A DNA stretch of 64,000 nt. Source: Floccularia luteovirens. Lineage: Eukaryota; Basidiomycota; Agaricomycetes; Agaricales; Squamanitaceae. Location: positions 310,001-374,000 of the forward strand of contig VSJF01000010.1 of NCBI GenBank assembly GCA_009739215.1, written 5' to 3'. Shown one piece after another: positions 1 to 12,763 of this stretch. The translations under genes were made by a program, and so were the position numbers. The notes under the pieces are model-generated. The model worked only from the letters and a program-made list of their open reading frames with translations. It did not search any database and was not told the origin of the DNA. Position 1 is the first letter of the stretch. Each line of letters opens with the position of its first letter.

Positions 1-710
1 TCCTGCGAGCAAGGTATGTGGGTGAATAGAGTTATTAAGCGAACGCCACTTACCAGTATCTTTTGATCCTAGGTCCCAGCCCTAGTATATGGTGCTGGAC
101 CCAATGCTTCGTACGACAACCCACCACCCGAAAGCCAGAAACTAGCAGAGTCTTACGTCCTGTTAGAGTTCATTGCGGATATCTCCAACTCCTTGCTTCC
201 GAAAGATCCAGTGCAACGGGCCAAAGCTAGATTTTTCATCGAAACTGCAGGTGCTAAATTCATCCCGACTTATTATGCCGCAGTAAGCAGGGGAGAACCT
301 GTGACCAAATTTTTGGAGGGTGTAGAAGTGATTCAGGGTCTTCTACCTCCTCAGGGTTTCGCGGTTGGTGAATGGAGTATTGCAGATGCTGCCATTCTTC
401 CTTTCCTTGCACGAGCCGAGGTGGCCCTGAAGAACGATTATGGTGCTTACGATGAGGGAACTGGACCAAAGGCATGGGAGACACTGCAAACAGATCCCAA
501 GTTCGCAAGGTTCCGTCAATACTATGCTGACAATAAAGCAAGGGATAGTTTCAAAAACACCTTCGATGAGGTATGCAATCTCAGTTATAACGACATGAGT
601 GTGTGCTTAGAGGGTGCTTACTTTTGCAGGACTATATTACCAAAGATTATTTCGTAAGGTATTCAGCTGCGCGTGCTCAAAGATCATCTAGTGTTACTGC
701 GAAGGCATGA
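1..710 (+). CDS. Glutathione S-transferase, 5'-truncated by window edge
   Basis: Exons 1-13, 73-570 and 630-710 read in one frame, with introns 14-72 and 571-629 (GT..AG, 59 nt each). The first visible residues are PASK-VPAL, the cis-proline loop of the thioredoxin-like GST domain that holds the gamma-Glu backbone of glutathione. The all-helical C-terminal domain follows, with the usual motif GEWSIADAAILPFLARAE that closes the hydrophobic substrate site. The protein ends shortly after ITKDYFVRYSAAR, as in fungal Omega-like or Ure2-like GSTs. The N-terminal half with the catalytic Cys/Ser lies outside the window, so the class cannot be fixed. Expected role: cytosolic conjugation or deglutathionylation of electrophiles. 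The family call is secure; the class is not. Confidence 0.88.
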
Positions 711-1009
711 AGCTGAAGGGTTATAAAATAATCTTGTGTACATATATGTAAATCAAAACCTCAGTACCTCAGTTTCAAGTGCCACATGACCTAATCACGT
801 ATATTCGTTGATGTCCGAAGGATCAGTACTTCAGTTGTGGGGGATATTAATGAACATGGATATGAATTGTATTACCTTGCAAATGAAACTGTTCGTTGAT
901 TGATAACAACAAATTGATGATGATGGAAACGGTAGACGAGAAACCAGTGTCATGATCAGAACTGATGGGCATTATTTGGCGTCTGTCTCTCTCCCTCTGA
1001 CTGACCGCC

Positions 1010-2443
1010 ATGAGCTCCAACGGTAAACCCTCCGTCGAAAACCCTCAAAAGTTATCAAATGCAGGCTCTGGGCGATTACCGTCCCTTAATCAATTGGCGG
1101 CCCGTATGAACGCAAATCCAGCTAATAATACCTCTCCACTCTCTCTGAATCCTGCTCAGCGTCCTCGTTTAGCAGCCTCAGTACTGCGCACAGGCTCTAA
1201 CACTTCCCTTTCAACAACAGCCTCCACGACAGATTCAACAGCAGTTCAATTCCCCGATACACGATCAACCACTCCCTCTGCCAGCTCAGCTTCTGCTCCT
1301 TCGGAGACGCCGACTAGCGAATCTGGTGGAGAGGCTTTAACGACAGAAAAGCTTGAGGAGTTTAACCAAGAAACTGGTGCGGCTCGGGAGAAGAAGAACG
1401 TCAAGGTTGGGTACAAGAATATTCCCAGTCTTGATGCTATTGCAGATAGACTTGCAAAGGCACGCGCTTTGAGTATCGACGGGTCTGCCAAGCCTCCCGA
1501 AGCTGTAATGATTGAGGATCCAAAGACTCCAGGAGCGTCTATGAAAGCACCGGAACACCCTTTACAATTTCCTTGGTGAGTAGTTTCTACGTGTTATATC
1601 GGTGGTTTCCTGATTCTATTCTTTCCAAGGACGCTTTATCACGACAGCAAATCTAAAACAACCCCGGCAACAACGGCTCCCCAATCCAGCGCTTCAGACA
1701 CTGGATTCTCTGTCCATCCTCCTGAATCTACAGAATATGAAGCTGGTCTGACAGTTATCGGGGAGTTCAATACAGTTGAGGAGTTCTGCCGCTACTTTAA
1801 TTGGCTCAAGCCTCCCTCGAAACTTGAGAAGAATTCGAACTATCATATATTTAAATCTGGCATTAAACCCATGTGGGAAGACGAAGCAAATGCAAACGGG
1901 GGCAAGTGGGTTTTGACCATGAAGAATAATCCAGCTTTGCTGGATAGGTGTTGGAGCTGGCTTGCCATGGCGTTGGTCGGAGAAGAATTGGAAGATGGTG
2001 ATGAGATCTGTGGCGCAGTTGTCAGCTTGAGGACCAAGGTTGATCGTATTCAAGTTTGGACTAGGAGCAAGGACGATGTGGAGAAATTGAATCGTATAGG
2101 CAAGAGGCTCACGAAATTATTGGATGTTTCAGAGGCGGATAATATTGGACTGGAATTCCAGGTCTTTATTCAGCATTTATTAGTGATTCCGTGTTTTCTG
2201 ACTTTATCCTCACGTTAGTTCAATACAGAGGATCGCCCTTTGCCCAACAAGTTCATATCGATTCAGGCGGTACCTGTCTCGTCTTATCGCCCAACCTTTG
2301 CTGGTGGCCCCGGAGCTGTACCATCACTTGCTGCTAGGAGTATATCTGAACAACCCAGCAACTCCTCCTCTACGGGAGGCGCATTTGGAAGTTTTGGGAT
2401 AGGACTTGGATCTTGGAAGTCCTCTACGAATAAGAGAGCTTGA
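1010..2443 (+). CDS. eIF4E family cap-binding protein, class II (4EHP/eIF4E2-like)
   Basis: Exons 1010-1575, 1630-2161 and 2219-2443 sum to 1323 nt (440 aa) with no stop. Residues 1-180 are a low-complexity Ser/Thr/Pro-rich extension. The eIF4E fold then starts at HPLQFPWTLYHD, followed by GIKPMWEDEANANGGKW and EEICGAVVSLRTKVDRIQVW. The second cap-stacking Trp of canonical eIF4E (Trp56 in mammals) aligns with Tyr in STEYEAGL. That substitution is the class II signature, and the PMWEDEANANGGKW stretch also resembles 4EHP more than eIF4E1. Known family role: binding the m7G cap without recruiting eIF4G efficiently, giving message-specific translational repression. A Gly/Ser-rich tail of about 50 residues follows the fold. 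Start chosen at the first ATG of the frame. Confidence 0.88.
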
Positions 2444-2697
2444 GCTTTAAAGCACCAATCAGGCCAGCTCAGGCAACAATTTTGGAGAAAGAAACTGTAA
2501 AGTCATTCCTTAGCAGTGTACCTCAACAACTACTTGCATTGATAAGTTGACACGTTTTTGTACAATAACTCGCTGTTGTTTGGTAAATCCGCTGTACTTT
2601 ATGTAAAAAAAATTATTGTTGGATCGTATTTGTCATCCCGTACACGACCAATTTTAAACAGTCATCAGCTTTGCTGGTTGGCTGCATTCTTTCCATA

Positions 2698-4476
2698 ATG
2701 GAGGGAGCAATCACCATTATGGAGCGTGATGAGAGTGGACGGCTTTACAAGACGGTGCTATCTGCTGAGAAAGAGGTATGTCTGCTGCCCTCGGTGCTCT
2801 GATTGAAGTTTGAAGCCAGGCAAGGTTAGATGTGAGGCTGGTACTTCGCGACCACTACAGCAGTACGGCAGGCGAACGCACATCGTGGACTTTCTTGTCA
2901 AGGTGTTCTTACCTGCTGGATACCCAAAGACTGTCTCCCCAGGTGTGATTCCCTTGGATTCTACCACATAAACCTGTGATGCTCCATTCTTACCTACTAT
3001 ATGACAGACTATATGCGGTGTGTCTACCAATGACAGCGCTCTCAGTGTTATAACCTAATCACCAATAAAGTTATCAAATTTTAAATGCTCTACAAGCATT
3101 TTGCAACTCACTATCCAGCCTTTTGTCTTCGAGGGCATTACTTGAAGGTAGTTCCATTTCCTGTTTCTTTTCAGTTGGACTATAGCTTATCATCACACTA
3201 GGTTTTGGTGTCGGAGATCCATTCTGCCAGCGCAACTAACGCTTTGCTTCTTACTATCTTACAAGATGTTTTTAGTCGAATCACAAGTCAGTCTAATTGT
3301 TGCACAATACCTTGTTGAAACCAAGCTGCAGATTTTGATGACTCCGTTTCCTGCAGCTATTGTCGCTGCATACTTCATAGGATCCTCACTCTACCCTGAA
3401 GCCAAAACTTATCGCCTTCTTGCGGACATCTTCAATGATGTAGCTATCATACTTGATATACTCTCTCCGGCTCTTAACACGCCATATTTTCCTGGCTTGC
3501 GTATAATCGCTCTTTGCTTCAGTGCAACCTTGCGTGCTTTGTGTGGTGTAGCTGCTGGAGGGTCAAAAGCTGCTATCACAATGCATTTTGCTACGCCTCT
3601 GGAGGGAACAGGTGATGTAGGAGATCTTAATGCGAAAGATGCCAGCAAGGAGACCGTGCTCGCGCTTTTAGGGATGCTCGTGAGTTATATCCAAGATTAT
3701 AATTGGATTTTGAACAGTAGTAACAATTCATTTTTTACAAGCTTGGTTCTTTGATTGTTCCTCACTTGACGACCGCATGGTCTATATACTCTATGCTTTT
3801 TACGCTAATCGGACTACACGTTGCTATCAATTACGTTGGTGTTCGTGGGCTTGTTTTCCGTTCCCTAAATCGACAGAGAACCTCCATATCTTGGTCTGCT
3901 TATCGATCAGCCGGCAATATTGATCCCTCCACTGTGGCACAAAAAGAAAGGATCTTCGATCTTCCTGGGACTATTCGTGACTTTAAAAGTCAACAAATCA
4001 TTGGACACTGCCAAATTGGCTCTGCACTATCTAGCACTATGGGCACGTCAACGCCATCTAGTATACTTCGTTTATTTGATCAGGAACGCTATGTGCTCTG
4101 GTTCGATCATCAATGTTTGCCGTATAATTCGAAAAATCTCCCACCCCAAACACCGATACGCTTGCATGTCTGTCTTAAAGATGGCTATAGTAACGACGAC
4201 TTGCTGAAGGCCTGGACACACGCTGTAGAGCTTTGTCACCTAATAAATCTCCGTGAACAAGGTATCAATGCACTCTCATCTGGGAAAGAGGCTTCGGGCG
4301 AAGTCCAAAAAGCATACAAACAGACTATGAAACTCCTCCCCTCCTATCTAGAACATATGCGCTCTGTTAGTTGGAATACCAATGATGTTGGGCTGATGAT
4401 TGGAGCCCCGAAAGCTGTTCTTATGGAGATTGGAGATGGTGAACATCTAGACGACATGTCCAAGAAATCTCAGTAA
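2698..4476 (+). CDS. RUS1 family (DUF647) protein, with one apparent +1 frameshift
   Basis: Model exons: 2698-2775, 2825-2942, 3008-3017, 3071-3147, 3202-3286, 3357-3679 and 3742-4476. They total 1426 nt, one more than a multiple of three. Family landmarks in order are VDFLVKVFLPAGYPKTVSPD, YQILNALQAFCNSL, LLSSRALLEGFGVGD, SLYPEAKTYRLLADIFNDVA, GGSKAAITMHFATPLEGTG and VGDLNAKDASKETVLALLG. The C-terminal part (from about residue 300) is the more variable RUS tail. RUS proteins are membrane-associated; in plants they act with PLP-linked and auxin processes, and the fungal role is undefined. The fourth residue group (DYMR) is encoded by a 10-nt exon. An extra T near 3222 breaks the frame between GVGDP and SASATNALLL. 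Start 2698 is the first ATG giving MEGAITIMERDESG. Confidence 0.86.
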
Positions 4477-6548
4477 TTCTTCTATATCTGACATATCCTG
4501 TACTATTTCCATTTCTCATCATGTTTGTCCGGCCAGAATACTAGAGAATGAAGAAATTATATCTACCTTCTGCATGACGGTGTTGTTCGGACGAGGATTA
4601 GAATCCATCTTATTTCTCGGAGTCCAGATCAGAAGATGCTTGGTAGACAGAAGTAGCGGAGTATCAAAGGTAATTTTCTGTGTGAACCTGAAGGAACCTG
4701 GACAAGGTCATCCTTTGCTAAACGGCTGTTCAACGTTTCAACATCTTTGTAGAAGTCAAATTGAGTAGTCTATTCAAGTAGGGCTACTCGACTCGGCTAC
4801 ACACCTGTCAAGCTTTCAAAGGACTAAGCGCACGGTGCGCAACACCACAAAGGGCGATACTTCTGAGTCTACTGAACTGGTTACATGTATCAACGATTGT
4901 GCCGCCCACTAGCTAGTAGGCTCCATTGTTTAGTATATATATATCTTATCCTGGATGCAAGGTTCATTAGCTGATCATACACGGCCAGTATTGCTGAAGA
5001 ATCAGAACAAAAGTATTATTCGGTAGGGATGGACAACCTCGAAGCCCAAGATGCGTGAAATCTATTCTGCATAAGTTATCACTAGAGGAAATCCCTTGTT
5101 GTTAACTCGGTTCCATCTACACACCAGTGCTGACTTCATGTTCATACATGTCCTCATGGACGCCCTTGATTGTCAGATCATCAAATTCATGTATTGGTGC
5201 TCAACATAAGTATCAAAAAAATATACGTTACAAGAGTCGGCTGTTGATGGTGGAAGTTTAGTTTATCGTAGTCGTTTTGTTCTTCTCGATGATTAGGTCT
5301 TGCTTTCAACTTATGCCTAACGAGAGAATGATGTGCATTGTTGAATAAGAAAGTATTCGATCGTTTTAAAACATCCAATCATTCGAAGAAGTGCAGACTG
5401 ACATAACCGTTCATGAGGTCAGCAGGAGCGAGACGGCCTTAAAGCTTAAAGATCCAAACGCCCGCATGAGTTGACAGTTCTCGTTGTACCACTGTTTGCG
5501 TCAAGACGAGTCTGATACTACGCCGACCAGATTATTCTTCATCCTCATCTTGATCATCGGCTCAATCATTTCCTGGATTGATGCTTGCGTATCGTTAGAA
5601 TAACACCAGGTTATAATCAGAGTTTTCCTTTGACAAGGCTGCCTCCTGGTAAAATGATCAAGATGAAGGCTTTCGGTTCCTGGGAATAAAACAGTTTCGT
5701 TCGACTTGTACTCGTGGCACGAGGGTGTGGTCTATACAAAGTTCAAGGATAGTTGGGGAAGTAGAGCAGCGGCCCGACTGCTAAAAACTAGAATTCAGTT
5801 GCTCCTTGAGAATTATACACACCTTGGTTATGTAGCAGCAATATGGGGTGGGCAAGGTCGGTACCTTGAAAAAGTAGCTCTTATAAACTCGGAGGTCAAT
5901 CAATTGATCAAATAGAGTTTTGGTGTTTGTCTGTATTTGGTAAACGCTTTGACCCAAAAGGGAACAATGGACACGTGGGAATGTAAACATACGCAAGTCC
6001 ATGACAGGTTACAATAGCTAGATGAAGTTAGTGAGCATGAAGATGCGGGATGATATCATGATGATTGATGGTGGGATAATGTATTGGTAAGTGAGGCACA
6101 TGTTTCAAACGCTCATGTTGATATGGCTCATAAAAAAGAGATTGTTGACTTGGGCTGATAATGTTGCCGTAGGACCTTGACGAGAAGAGACTTACAAAAA
6201 TGAAATTAATTTACGGTGCAGTAATTGTAACTTGAAGACTTGAAAGCTTCAAGACTGCGAGGAACCGCAAGGAACGATAAATATATCAATTAAAGCATTG
6301 TTTGAGGAATAATGGTGAGAATTTTAAACTCCGCTTGATGGAGAGAGACCCTGAGATTTGCAATTGCTTTGTGCAGGGAGTACAATCAACAATGCGCACA
6401 ATGGTATTCCTTATTCTTAAAAACAAGGCTGGCGTTGTCACCATGTTAAATCGTCTCTCTTCCTTCACTGGATGCCCTTTCGATCATCTTAACGAGTAAT
6501 TCATTAGACATACACTTGCATTTCAATCCTCTTTATACGAACTCAACT
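4477..6548. other. Intergenic, no supported gene
   Basis: About 2 kb between RUS1 and the Ser/Pro-rich gene. Only short ORFs occur (65-75 codons). None has a recognisable motif, a splice extension or a codon pattern like the neighbouring genes. A perfect palindrome (TTGAAAGCTTCAA) lies near 6240. The last 60 bases before 6549 probably include the promoter and 5' UTR of the downstream gene. Confidence 0.6.
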
Positions 6549-8648
6549 ATGAACACTACGACTGTCTCCAACTGTAAGTACATATATATTCTTCACAGCC
6601 ATCCGCTAACAATCCTTATATAATTTACAGTCTTTTCACGGGACGCTTTATTGAGACGTCAGGCGCGAACTCTTCACGCCCGCCAAACCAGTGCTTCCCG
6701 AACACCGCCTTCACCACCTTCATCCTCTTCAGCAACCACAAAATCTCTTCACATTATCGTAGAAGAAGACGAGCAACGCTTATCCTTGTCACGAGCAAGA
6801 TCAGAATCTCCCATGTCTTCTCACTCACCTACAAGCAGCCTTGGCGGTACACCAATTGTTGCTGGACTCGCGAAACGCAGACCTGGCAACCTTTCGGTTT
6901 CAGAGATCAGGCTAGCACGGGATAGCAACGATGACTTGTCTGCTGAAAACCTGGACTTACTCACTGTGCCACGTCCAGCACCCCGTCCGCCCCGAACTCC
7001 CAGCCCCAATCCCTCTCCTGATTCGTTCAGGTTGACATTTACGGATGCGTCTTACAAGTTCCCTCATCCACCAATACCCGCACCGTCATCACTTTCTCGA
7101 GAACACGTTTCCGTGTGCGGTTCACCAACACCTTCTATGTCTTCCGCTTCGTCTAGTGCCTGTTCTGATACGACTGGTCTTCCAACGACACCACCCTCAT
7201 CTGATGACGAATTTTCGCTTCCCCTTCCATCTCCTAGGTTCAATCCTCGTCGTGCAGCTATAAGGCCTCTCAATACCTCTAAACGTTCTTCCACTTCAGC
7301 TCCTTCCAGAGATCTGCCTCTACGTCCCTCCCTTCTGCAATCCTTTGCAGCTGAGCAGGAGCAAGTCTCTTTCCTCCCTTTCTCATCTTCCTCGGACGAG
7401 GGCCATAGTGAATCAGATGCCGAATCGGATTCTGAGTGGTACTCACGAGAGTTTTCCAAGATTCTTACACTTTGTTCACCAATTCCCCCCACTTTTCCTG
7501 TCAACAAGACTCGCCCAGAGTCCATGTCAATACCATCCTCTTCAGCATTTGACGACACTTCTTCTGCACCCTCCAAACCTGCTCAACCTTCCTCTCCACC
7601 AGCTGGTTTCCCGAGCGGACAACTTGATCCCGCATTCCCCCGCAGAAAGAGAAGCCGCCGCATCCCAAGTCATGCTCCTCCACCTGTTCCACCCATCCCA
7701 GCACATCTTCGTTCCCAATCAACTTCTTCTATCATGCGAGGTACCCCCTCGCCCCCACCACCAACATCTTCTTCTCCTTCTCGTCCAGTTTCTACTTCTA
7801 TTTCTCGTCGTCCTTCGATCCGTAGACCTCCCCCTCGTTCTAGCATTCCCGCCGACTTTGTATTCAACGAAGATGACTCTTCCGAATTTTCTTTCTCTTT
7901 ATACGAAGATATGGGCATGGAGAGCCCTAAAAGCGCATATTCGCAGCCTTCCTTCCAGGGTGTTGTCGAGGATGTAGATATTCAATTCCCTGTTGATGAT
8001 ATCCGGTTTGATCTGGATATTGATTACCCGATGATGCTTCCTCTTTCAATTCCTGGTTCGCCTATTGATTTGGAGGCCGATTTTGTGCTTGGTCTGGAAG
8101 AGTTGAAGTCGAGGGAGTGTGCATACCCGTCTGCGACTGGTTTCGTTCTTGATGAAATGAATATTGAACACTCTCACCAAACTACTTCAGTCACCAGCTC
8201 TCCAGCACCACCGACAACGACAACAACAACGATGATGACGAATTCATTTACGACATCTCCCATAGAAGAAAGGGGTCTCAAGTCAAAGTGGAGCTCCTCG
8301 ACTTTGGCATCGATTCGGGAAGAACATGAGAAACGCCTTGGACCATCGAAACTTAAATTGTACTTTGGAAATTCCTCCCCACTAAAGCAGAAGCGTGGCA
8401 GTGCCAGCTCTAACAACAAGAAGGTTCCGACGACTCCTACATCTCCTATGATGAAAGGGCAGCGCTCAAGGAGAGAGTCGGACGTGATGGTCATCGGGTA
8501 TGGCCAACCTTCGGGGTTGAGGAGAAGGGGGAGCATGACTCCCACTATTAGCGACGCAGGCAGCGCGGAAAGTACGTCGAGCTCTGGAAGCAATGGTTTG
8601 AGGCGGAAACCTATCCCGGTGGAGATGTTCTTACGAAGTGGGATCTGA
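6549..8648 (+). CDS. Ser/Pro-rich low-complexity protein of unknown function
   Basis: Exon 1 (6549-6573) encodes MNTTTVSN; after a 57-nt intron (GTAAGT..TACAG, 6574-6630) a single long exon 6631-8648 completes 680 aa. The sum of 2043 nt is in frame. No globular domain was recognised. The protein is rich in Ser and Pro, with acidic Ser clusters (SDEGHSESDAESDSEW), basic RRKRSRR and SRRPSIRRPPPRSS segments, and a hydrophobic-acidic segment around VVEDVDIQFPVDDIRFDLDI. The composition suggests an intrinsically disordered, probably phosphorylated protein such as a regulator or scaffold. The short first exon was chosen because it gives the only in-frame ATG with good splice sites. Reading frame secure, function unknown. 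Confidence 0.8.
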
Positions 8649-9352
8649 TTTTGTTTATTTTGTTTGTTTTATTTGGGAACTTATCATATCATCGCATTTT
8701 TGTTCTACAATCCTACATAACTTCGTTCTTTCTCCTTCTATTAATCTCCTTTTTTTGTGTTGCTGGCTTGCATATATATATATATATCCTCTATCATATA
8801 CATACCACAAACATCGCTCTATTATCTCGATTTGACAATCTAAAAAAAAAGAACATTTTGTAGCAATTAGTCGTTTTTCTTTCCTATAGTTTTTTTTGTT
8901 CGGTTTTGCTTCACTTAGCTCGAACAATCAATTAATAGTATATGAACTTGATGAATGAATATCTTTGTTTTGTTTTATGAATACATCTTGAAGAGACTTA
9001 ATATATTTGGAAGTGAAGGGTCTGATATCTAAATTTATATTTGATATTTTCGCACAAACACTGCGCAAATGCCGGAAGGTACTTACGTACAGGGAAATGA
9101 CGTCCCCCTGATCATATCACATGATGTCGTGTTGTTTTTCCGCGAAAAAGTATACATATCATAAACATAAACAGCAACACCAATGAAATGTCTGGGATTA
9201 GAACAACACACATCTTCTTCCGGATCCACCACCACCCATCCAGCCACCCACCTAATAACGATAACTTGGTGATCAAAAAAAAAAAATCTAATTGGAATCA
9301 ACAGTCAATCAATTAGCGCTTTAGTGTCTTTACCCCTCAGAAATCAGGAATC
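8649..9352. other. AT-rich intergenic region (3' UTR and AKR promoter)
   Basis: AT-rich DNA with a short (TA)n run near 8771-8787 and several poly-T and poly-A runs. No coding segment seen. The distal part carries the promoter of the aldo/keto reductase, whose ATG is at 9353. Confidence 0.6.
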
Positions 9353-10912
9353 ATGTCTATTCCTACCAGGAAAATCGCTGATACGTCTGTTCCCATGGTT
9401 GGTTTTGGCGCTATGGGTTTGTCAGCATACTATGGTTCCATAGAACCTGATGAGGAACGTTTCAAGGTGAATTATCTATATCACAATCTATCATATACGT
9501 TCCCTACACTTTTTTTGTTTTCTTATCTCTCCAATCGAAAAAATTAAAATTAAATTAAAACTAACTTTTTTGTTGTTCTTTACAACAAGGTTCTCGACAG
9601 TGCCTTGGAACAAGGATGTACGTTCTGGGATACAGCTGATGTATATGGAGATAATGAAGAACTTATCGGAAAATGGTACGTACATTACTTCCTCTTCTAC
9701 TCCTTCTGCTGTTAGTTTCCATTCTAATCTCACTTTTTGTTTTTATATACCAAGGTTCAAACGGACAGGAAAACGAGATGAAATATTCCTAGCGACAAAA
9801 TTCGGGATCACTCCAAGTGGACCGAACGGATCCCCGGAGTATGTAAGATCTGCTTTTAACAAATCACTTTCGAGGTTGGGAGTGGATCGTGTGGATTTGT
9901 ATTATTTACATGTAAGTAGTTTTTTTTCTTGAAAAAAGGTCTCTTAAACAATTGTTGATGTGCTGATTTTTTTGTTTCTTTGTTAGAGACCTGATTCAAA
10001 TGTTCCCATCGAGGTACTATCAAGGTTTTATTTCATATTTCCAAGATCCCAGAGACTGACATTTTATTCTTAATAGAAAACTGTTGGTGCCATGGCTGAA
10101 TTCGTCAAGTAATTAAACACCTTTCTCACTCCTCCCACTTTCAAAATTAATTCATTATTTTTTTAACAGAGAAGGAAAGATCAAATACATCGGTCTTTCA
10201 GAAATAACCGCCAACACGCTTCGTCGAGCACACAAAGTGCACCCCATCGCAGCCGTCCAAGTTGAATACTCGCCTTTCAGTCTTGACATTGAAGATCTCG
10301 GGCTGGTCAAGGCGTGTAGAGAACTTAGTGTTGCTATTGTTGCTTATTCTCCCCTTGGTCGCGGGTTCCTTACGGGACGTTATGTGAGTTTTGTTCTTTC
10401 TTTCTTATGGATTAAGTTAAAGCCATTGGTTCTAGAAATCACCGGATGATTTAGAAGAAGGTGATTGGAGAAGGGATGTTCCCAAGTTCGTGTCAAACTT
10501 CCTCAATCAACTTTGCCAATTGATTCACATGTTTTTTAAATTAGGTATCAAAAGGATAACTTTCCGAATATATTAAAACTTGTTGAAGGGTTAGAGGAAA
10601 TTGGGAAGAGGCATGGTGCAACTGCAGGACAAGTTTCTATGGCTTGGGTTATGGCACAGGGAGAGGATATTATTCCGATTCCTGGTACGAAGAAAATCAA
10701 AGTCTGTCAATAAAATTATTTTTTTGATTGCATAGCTAATGATCATACATACACAGTACCTCAAAGAAAACATCGACTCGTACAAACTCAAGTTGACACC
10801 AGAAGAATTGCAGGAAGTTCGTCAGATTGCAGAAAAAGCGAATGCACACCAATTTGAACGATACAAACCATCTGATATGGCGAGAATCATGAAAGAAACG
10901 CCCGAGTTGTGA
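9353..10912 (+). CDS. Aldo/keto reductase
   Basis: Nine exons: 9353-9466, 9590-9675, 9755-9911, 9987-10013, 10077-10108, 10170-10383, 10436-10485, 10545-10701 and 10757-10912. They total 993 nt, 330 aa. The catalytic tetrad is complete: Asp52 and Tyr57 in [10 protein letters not shown], Lys82 in LATKFG and His119 in YYLHRPD. The NADPH-site end motif is [15 protein letters not shown], and [11 protein letters not shown] is typical of the YakC/AKR13-like subgroup. Known chemistry is NADPH-dependent reduction of aldehydes or ketones in the cytosol; the substrate is not predictable. Exons of 27 and 32 nt are present. It is convergent with the F-box gene, and the two stop codons are only 44 nt apart, so the 3' UTRs probably overlap. 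Confidence 0.93.
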
Positions 10913-10956
10913 AGTATAAGTATGAAATATGTATGTATGTATGCATGTATGTGAAT

Positions 10957-12304
10957 TCAAAGAATCAACAATGAACTCTTGACTTTTGTTGATCCATAGA
11001 CGCACGGCACGAGATATTTGATAAACCTTGTAAACTTGTCTGCGTTCCATCTCTCAACACTCAATTCTCTTCCTTCCGGACGCACATTACCCGTAGTCGG
11101 ATTTGTAGTAATCCTTTTCGTCTTTTCAATTCCTATAGTCATCGAAAACGATTTCATGTTGTTATACCTCGGACTTGAAAGTAACGAGTTGAGTTCGACC
11201 CAGCTAGCGCGAGGAGCTAGGAAGCCATGGCGAAGGCTCCAAGAAAAGTTTGCTTCTAGCTGGAGATTTATGTGTTGGATGTTATTAAGGGAGTCGATTT
11301 CAGTTGGTGGGAGTGTACAATCAAGGAAGGAACACAAGGCAAGGGGAAATCCTCCGCCTTGACCTTGATCTTGACTGTCAACCTCAAAGGATGGTTCAAG
11401 GATCAAGTGGATTGAGCGTAAATGTGGGGCGTCCTTTGTGAAATTGATTGTCCTCGGGAGTGCTTGATACAATAATAAAAAGAGAGTCGTTGGGAAAGAG
11501 GATAGACTAAAGTAACTCACAAGGACTGAAATGAGATTTACATTTAAATACCGATAATGAATAATTTGATAGCTGTGTGATGTTAGATACGAGATTCACA
11601 TCATCTGCATTGTCGATGTAACAATCAAGAATGCGGAGATTTGTCAAATCAAGGAGGTGGGCATCGAGAAGATGTTCAAGAAGGGGAGTGGATTTGTAGA
11701 ATGTGAGGGAATGGAGGGAAAGAGGAGGTCGTTTGGCTTGAATTTGGACATGATGAGAGAGAGAGACTTTTTCTAGGGAGAGAACTTTCAAGTTTGTGCA
11801 CAATGAAAAGACCTCGATAGGCAGATTCTTCACTTTGAATATGTGTAATGAATTCAATTGATATAAACTTGTTGTTATCGACTCTTTCGTTAATTGGGGG
11901 AGTAAAAGCCAGTCATCTTGTGGTCTGGCATAATGAGAGCCAAAGCCGAGTTCTTGTAATGAGGTAAAGGATGCGAGAAGATTGTAGATGTCGATACTGG
12001 ACTGGTTGTCGGGCAGACAGGATGACCTGTATTCGGCAAAGTCGATTATGAAAGAGTGGATATAAGAGGTAAGTAAAGGGTCAGCCTTGGTGAGATTGAG
12101 GAATTTTTGGGAGGCATGGTGATCACGAATACATTTGGCAGAGTGTATACGAGGTGATCCAAGGTGGATTGTAGAAAACAAGTGTTTCCTGGCACAATGG
12201 AGGAAGAAGCGACAAACGAGAGCGCAGGAAGTAAGGGCGTGTGTGTTAATTGCAGCTAGTTCATTGAGAATGATTTCGAGTACGTCTGGTGGTATATTTG
12301 ACAT
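10957..12304 (-). CDS. F-box protein
   Basis: Two exons, 12304-11521 and 11462-10957 (intron GTGAGT..CAAG, 58 nt), total 1290 nt, 429 aa. The N-terminus is an F-box (residues about 3-45): IPPDVLEIILNEL, then SCALVCRFFLHCARKHLFS. The box binds Skp1 in SCF ubiquitin ligases. The rest is a long leucine-rich segment of the kind found in Agaricomycete F-box proteins (NLKVLSLEKVSL, LTNLRILDCYID), presumably recruiting substrate, but without clean LRR repeats. These genes form large, fast-evolving families. Start chosen at the ATG directly before the F-box. Confidence 0.82.
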
Positions 12305-12763
12305 GACGGTTAAGGTAGATACAAGACAGGTGATCAGCTATGTGACCTGAACCCTCTTATTTATCCGAGTGGAAAGAGATAAAACCAAGCGCAGTTGGTG
12401 TCAGACACCCCCACCATCGTTTCTCTGCCTTCCCTCACCTGTCAAATGGACAACCGGCGAGTTCCTTTGCAAAACCACTACGAGAGTGGAACTTGTATGG
12501 TCGGATATGCATCGCTCGAAGAGACAGCTTGCCCGCTAGAAGCAGGATGCTGTTTTTGAGGGAAAGGAGTGGGGTGGAGTGGGTTGGATTGGATTGGATC
12601 GATTTAGGATGGAAGGAGCAAGAGAGATTGATGCGGCGATAAGGGCGAGGATGGTCGTGTTTGCGAAGAAGACCCCGAAGAGTGTAGTGAAATGAAGCAA
12701 CAAAGATAAACAAAGGATTTGAGATAGAAAGAACGACAAGTCAAGTCCAAATCCCCTTCAGCC
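12305..12763. promoter_or_regulatory. Divergent promoter between F-box and bHLH genes
   Basis: A 459-bp gap separates the two ATGs, which point away from each other, so both promoters must lie here or overlap. The region has a G/T-rich stretch of short GGTTGGA-like repeats around 12565-12600. No factor site could be assigned with confidence. Confidence 0.5.

Noticed and set aside
5755..5820. tRNA-like sequence (GTAGAGCAGC..)
   Set aside because: No T-arm GTTCGA motif and no foldable acceptor stem at the right spacing.
7064..7576. 170-codon minus-strand ORF
   Set aside because: Antisense shadow of the Ser/Pro-rich gene; its composition is explained by the complement of Ser and Pro codons.
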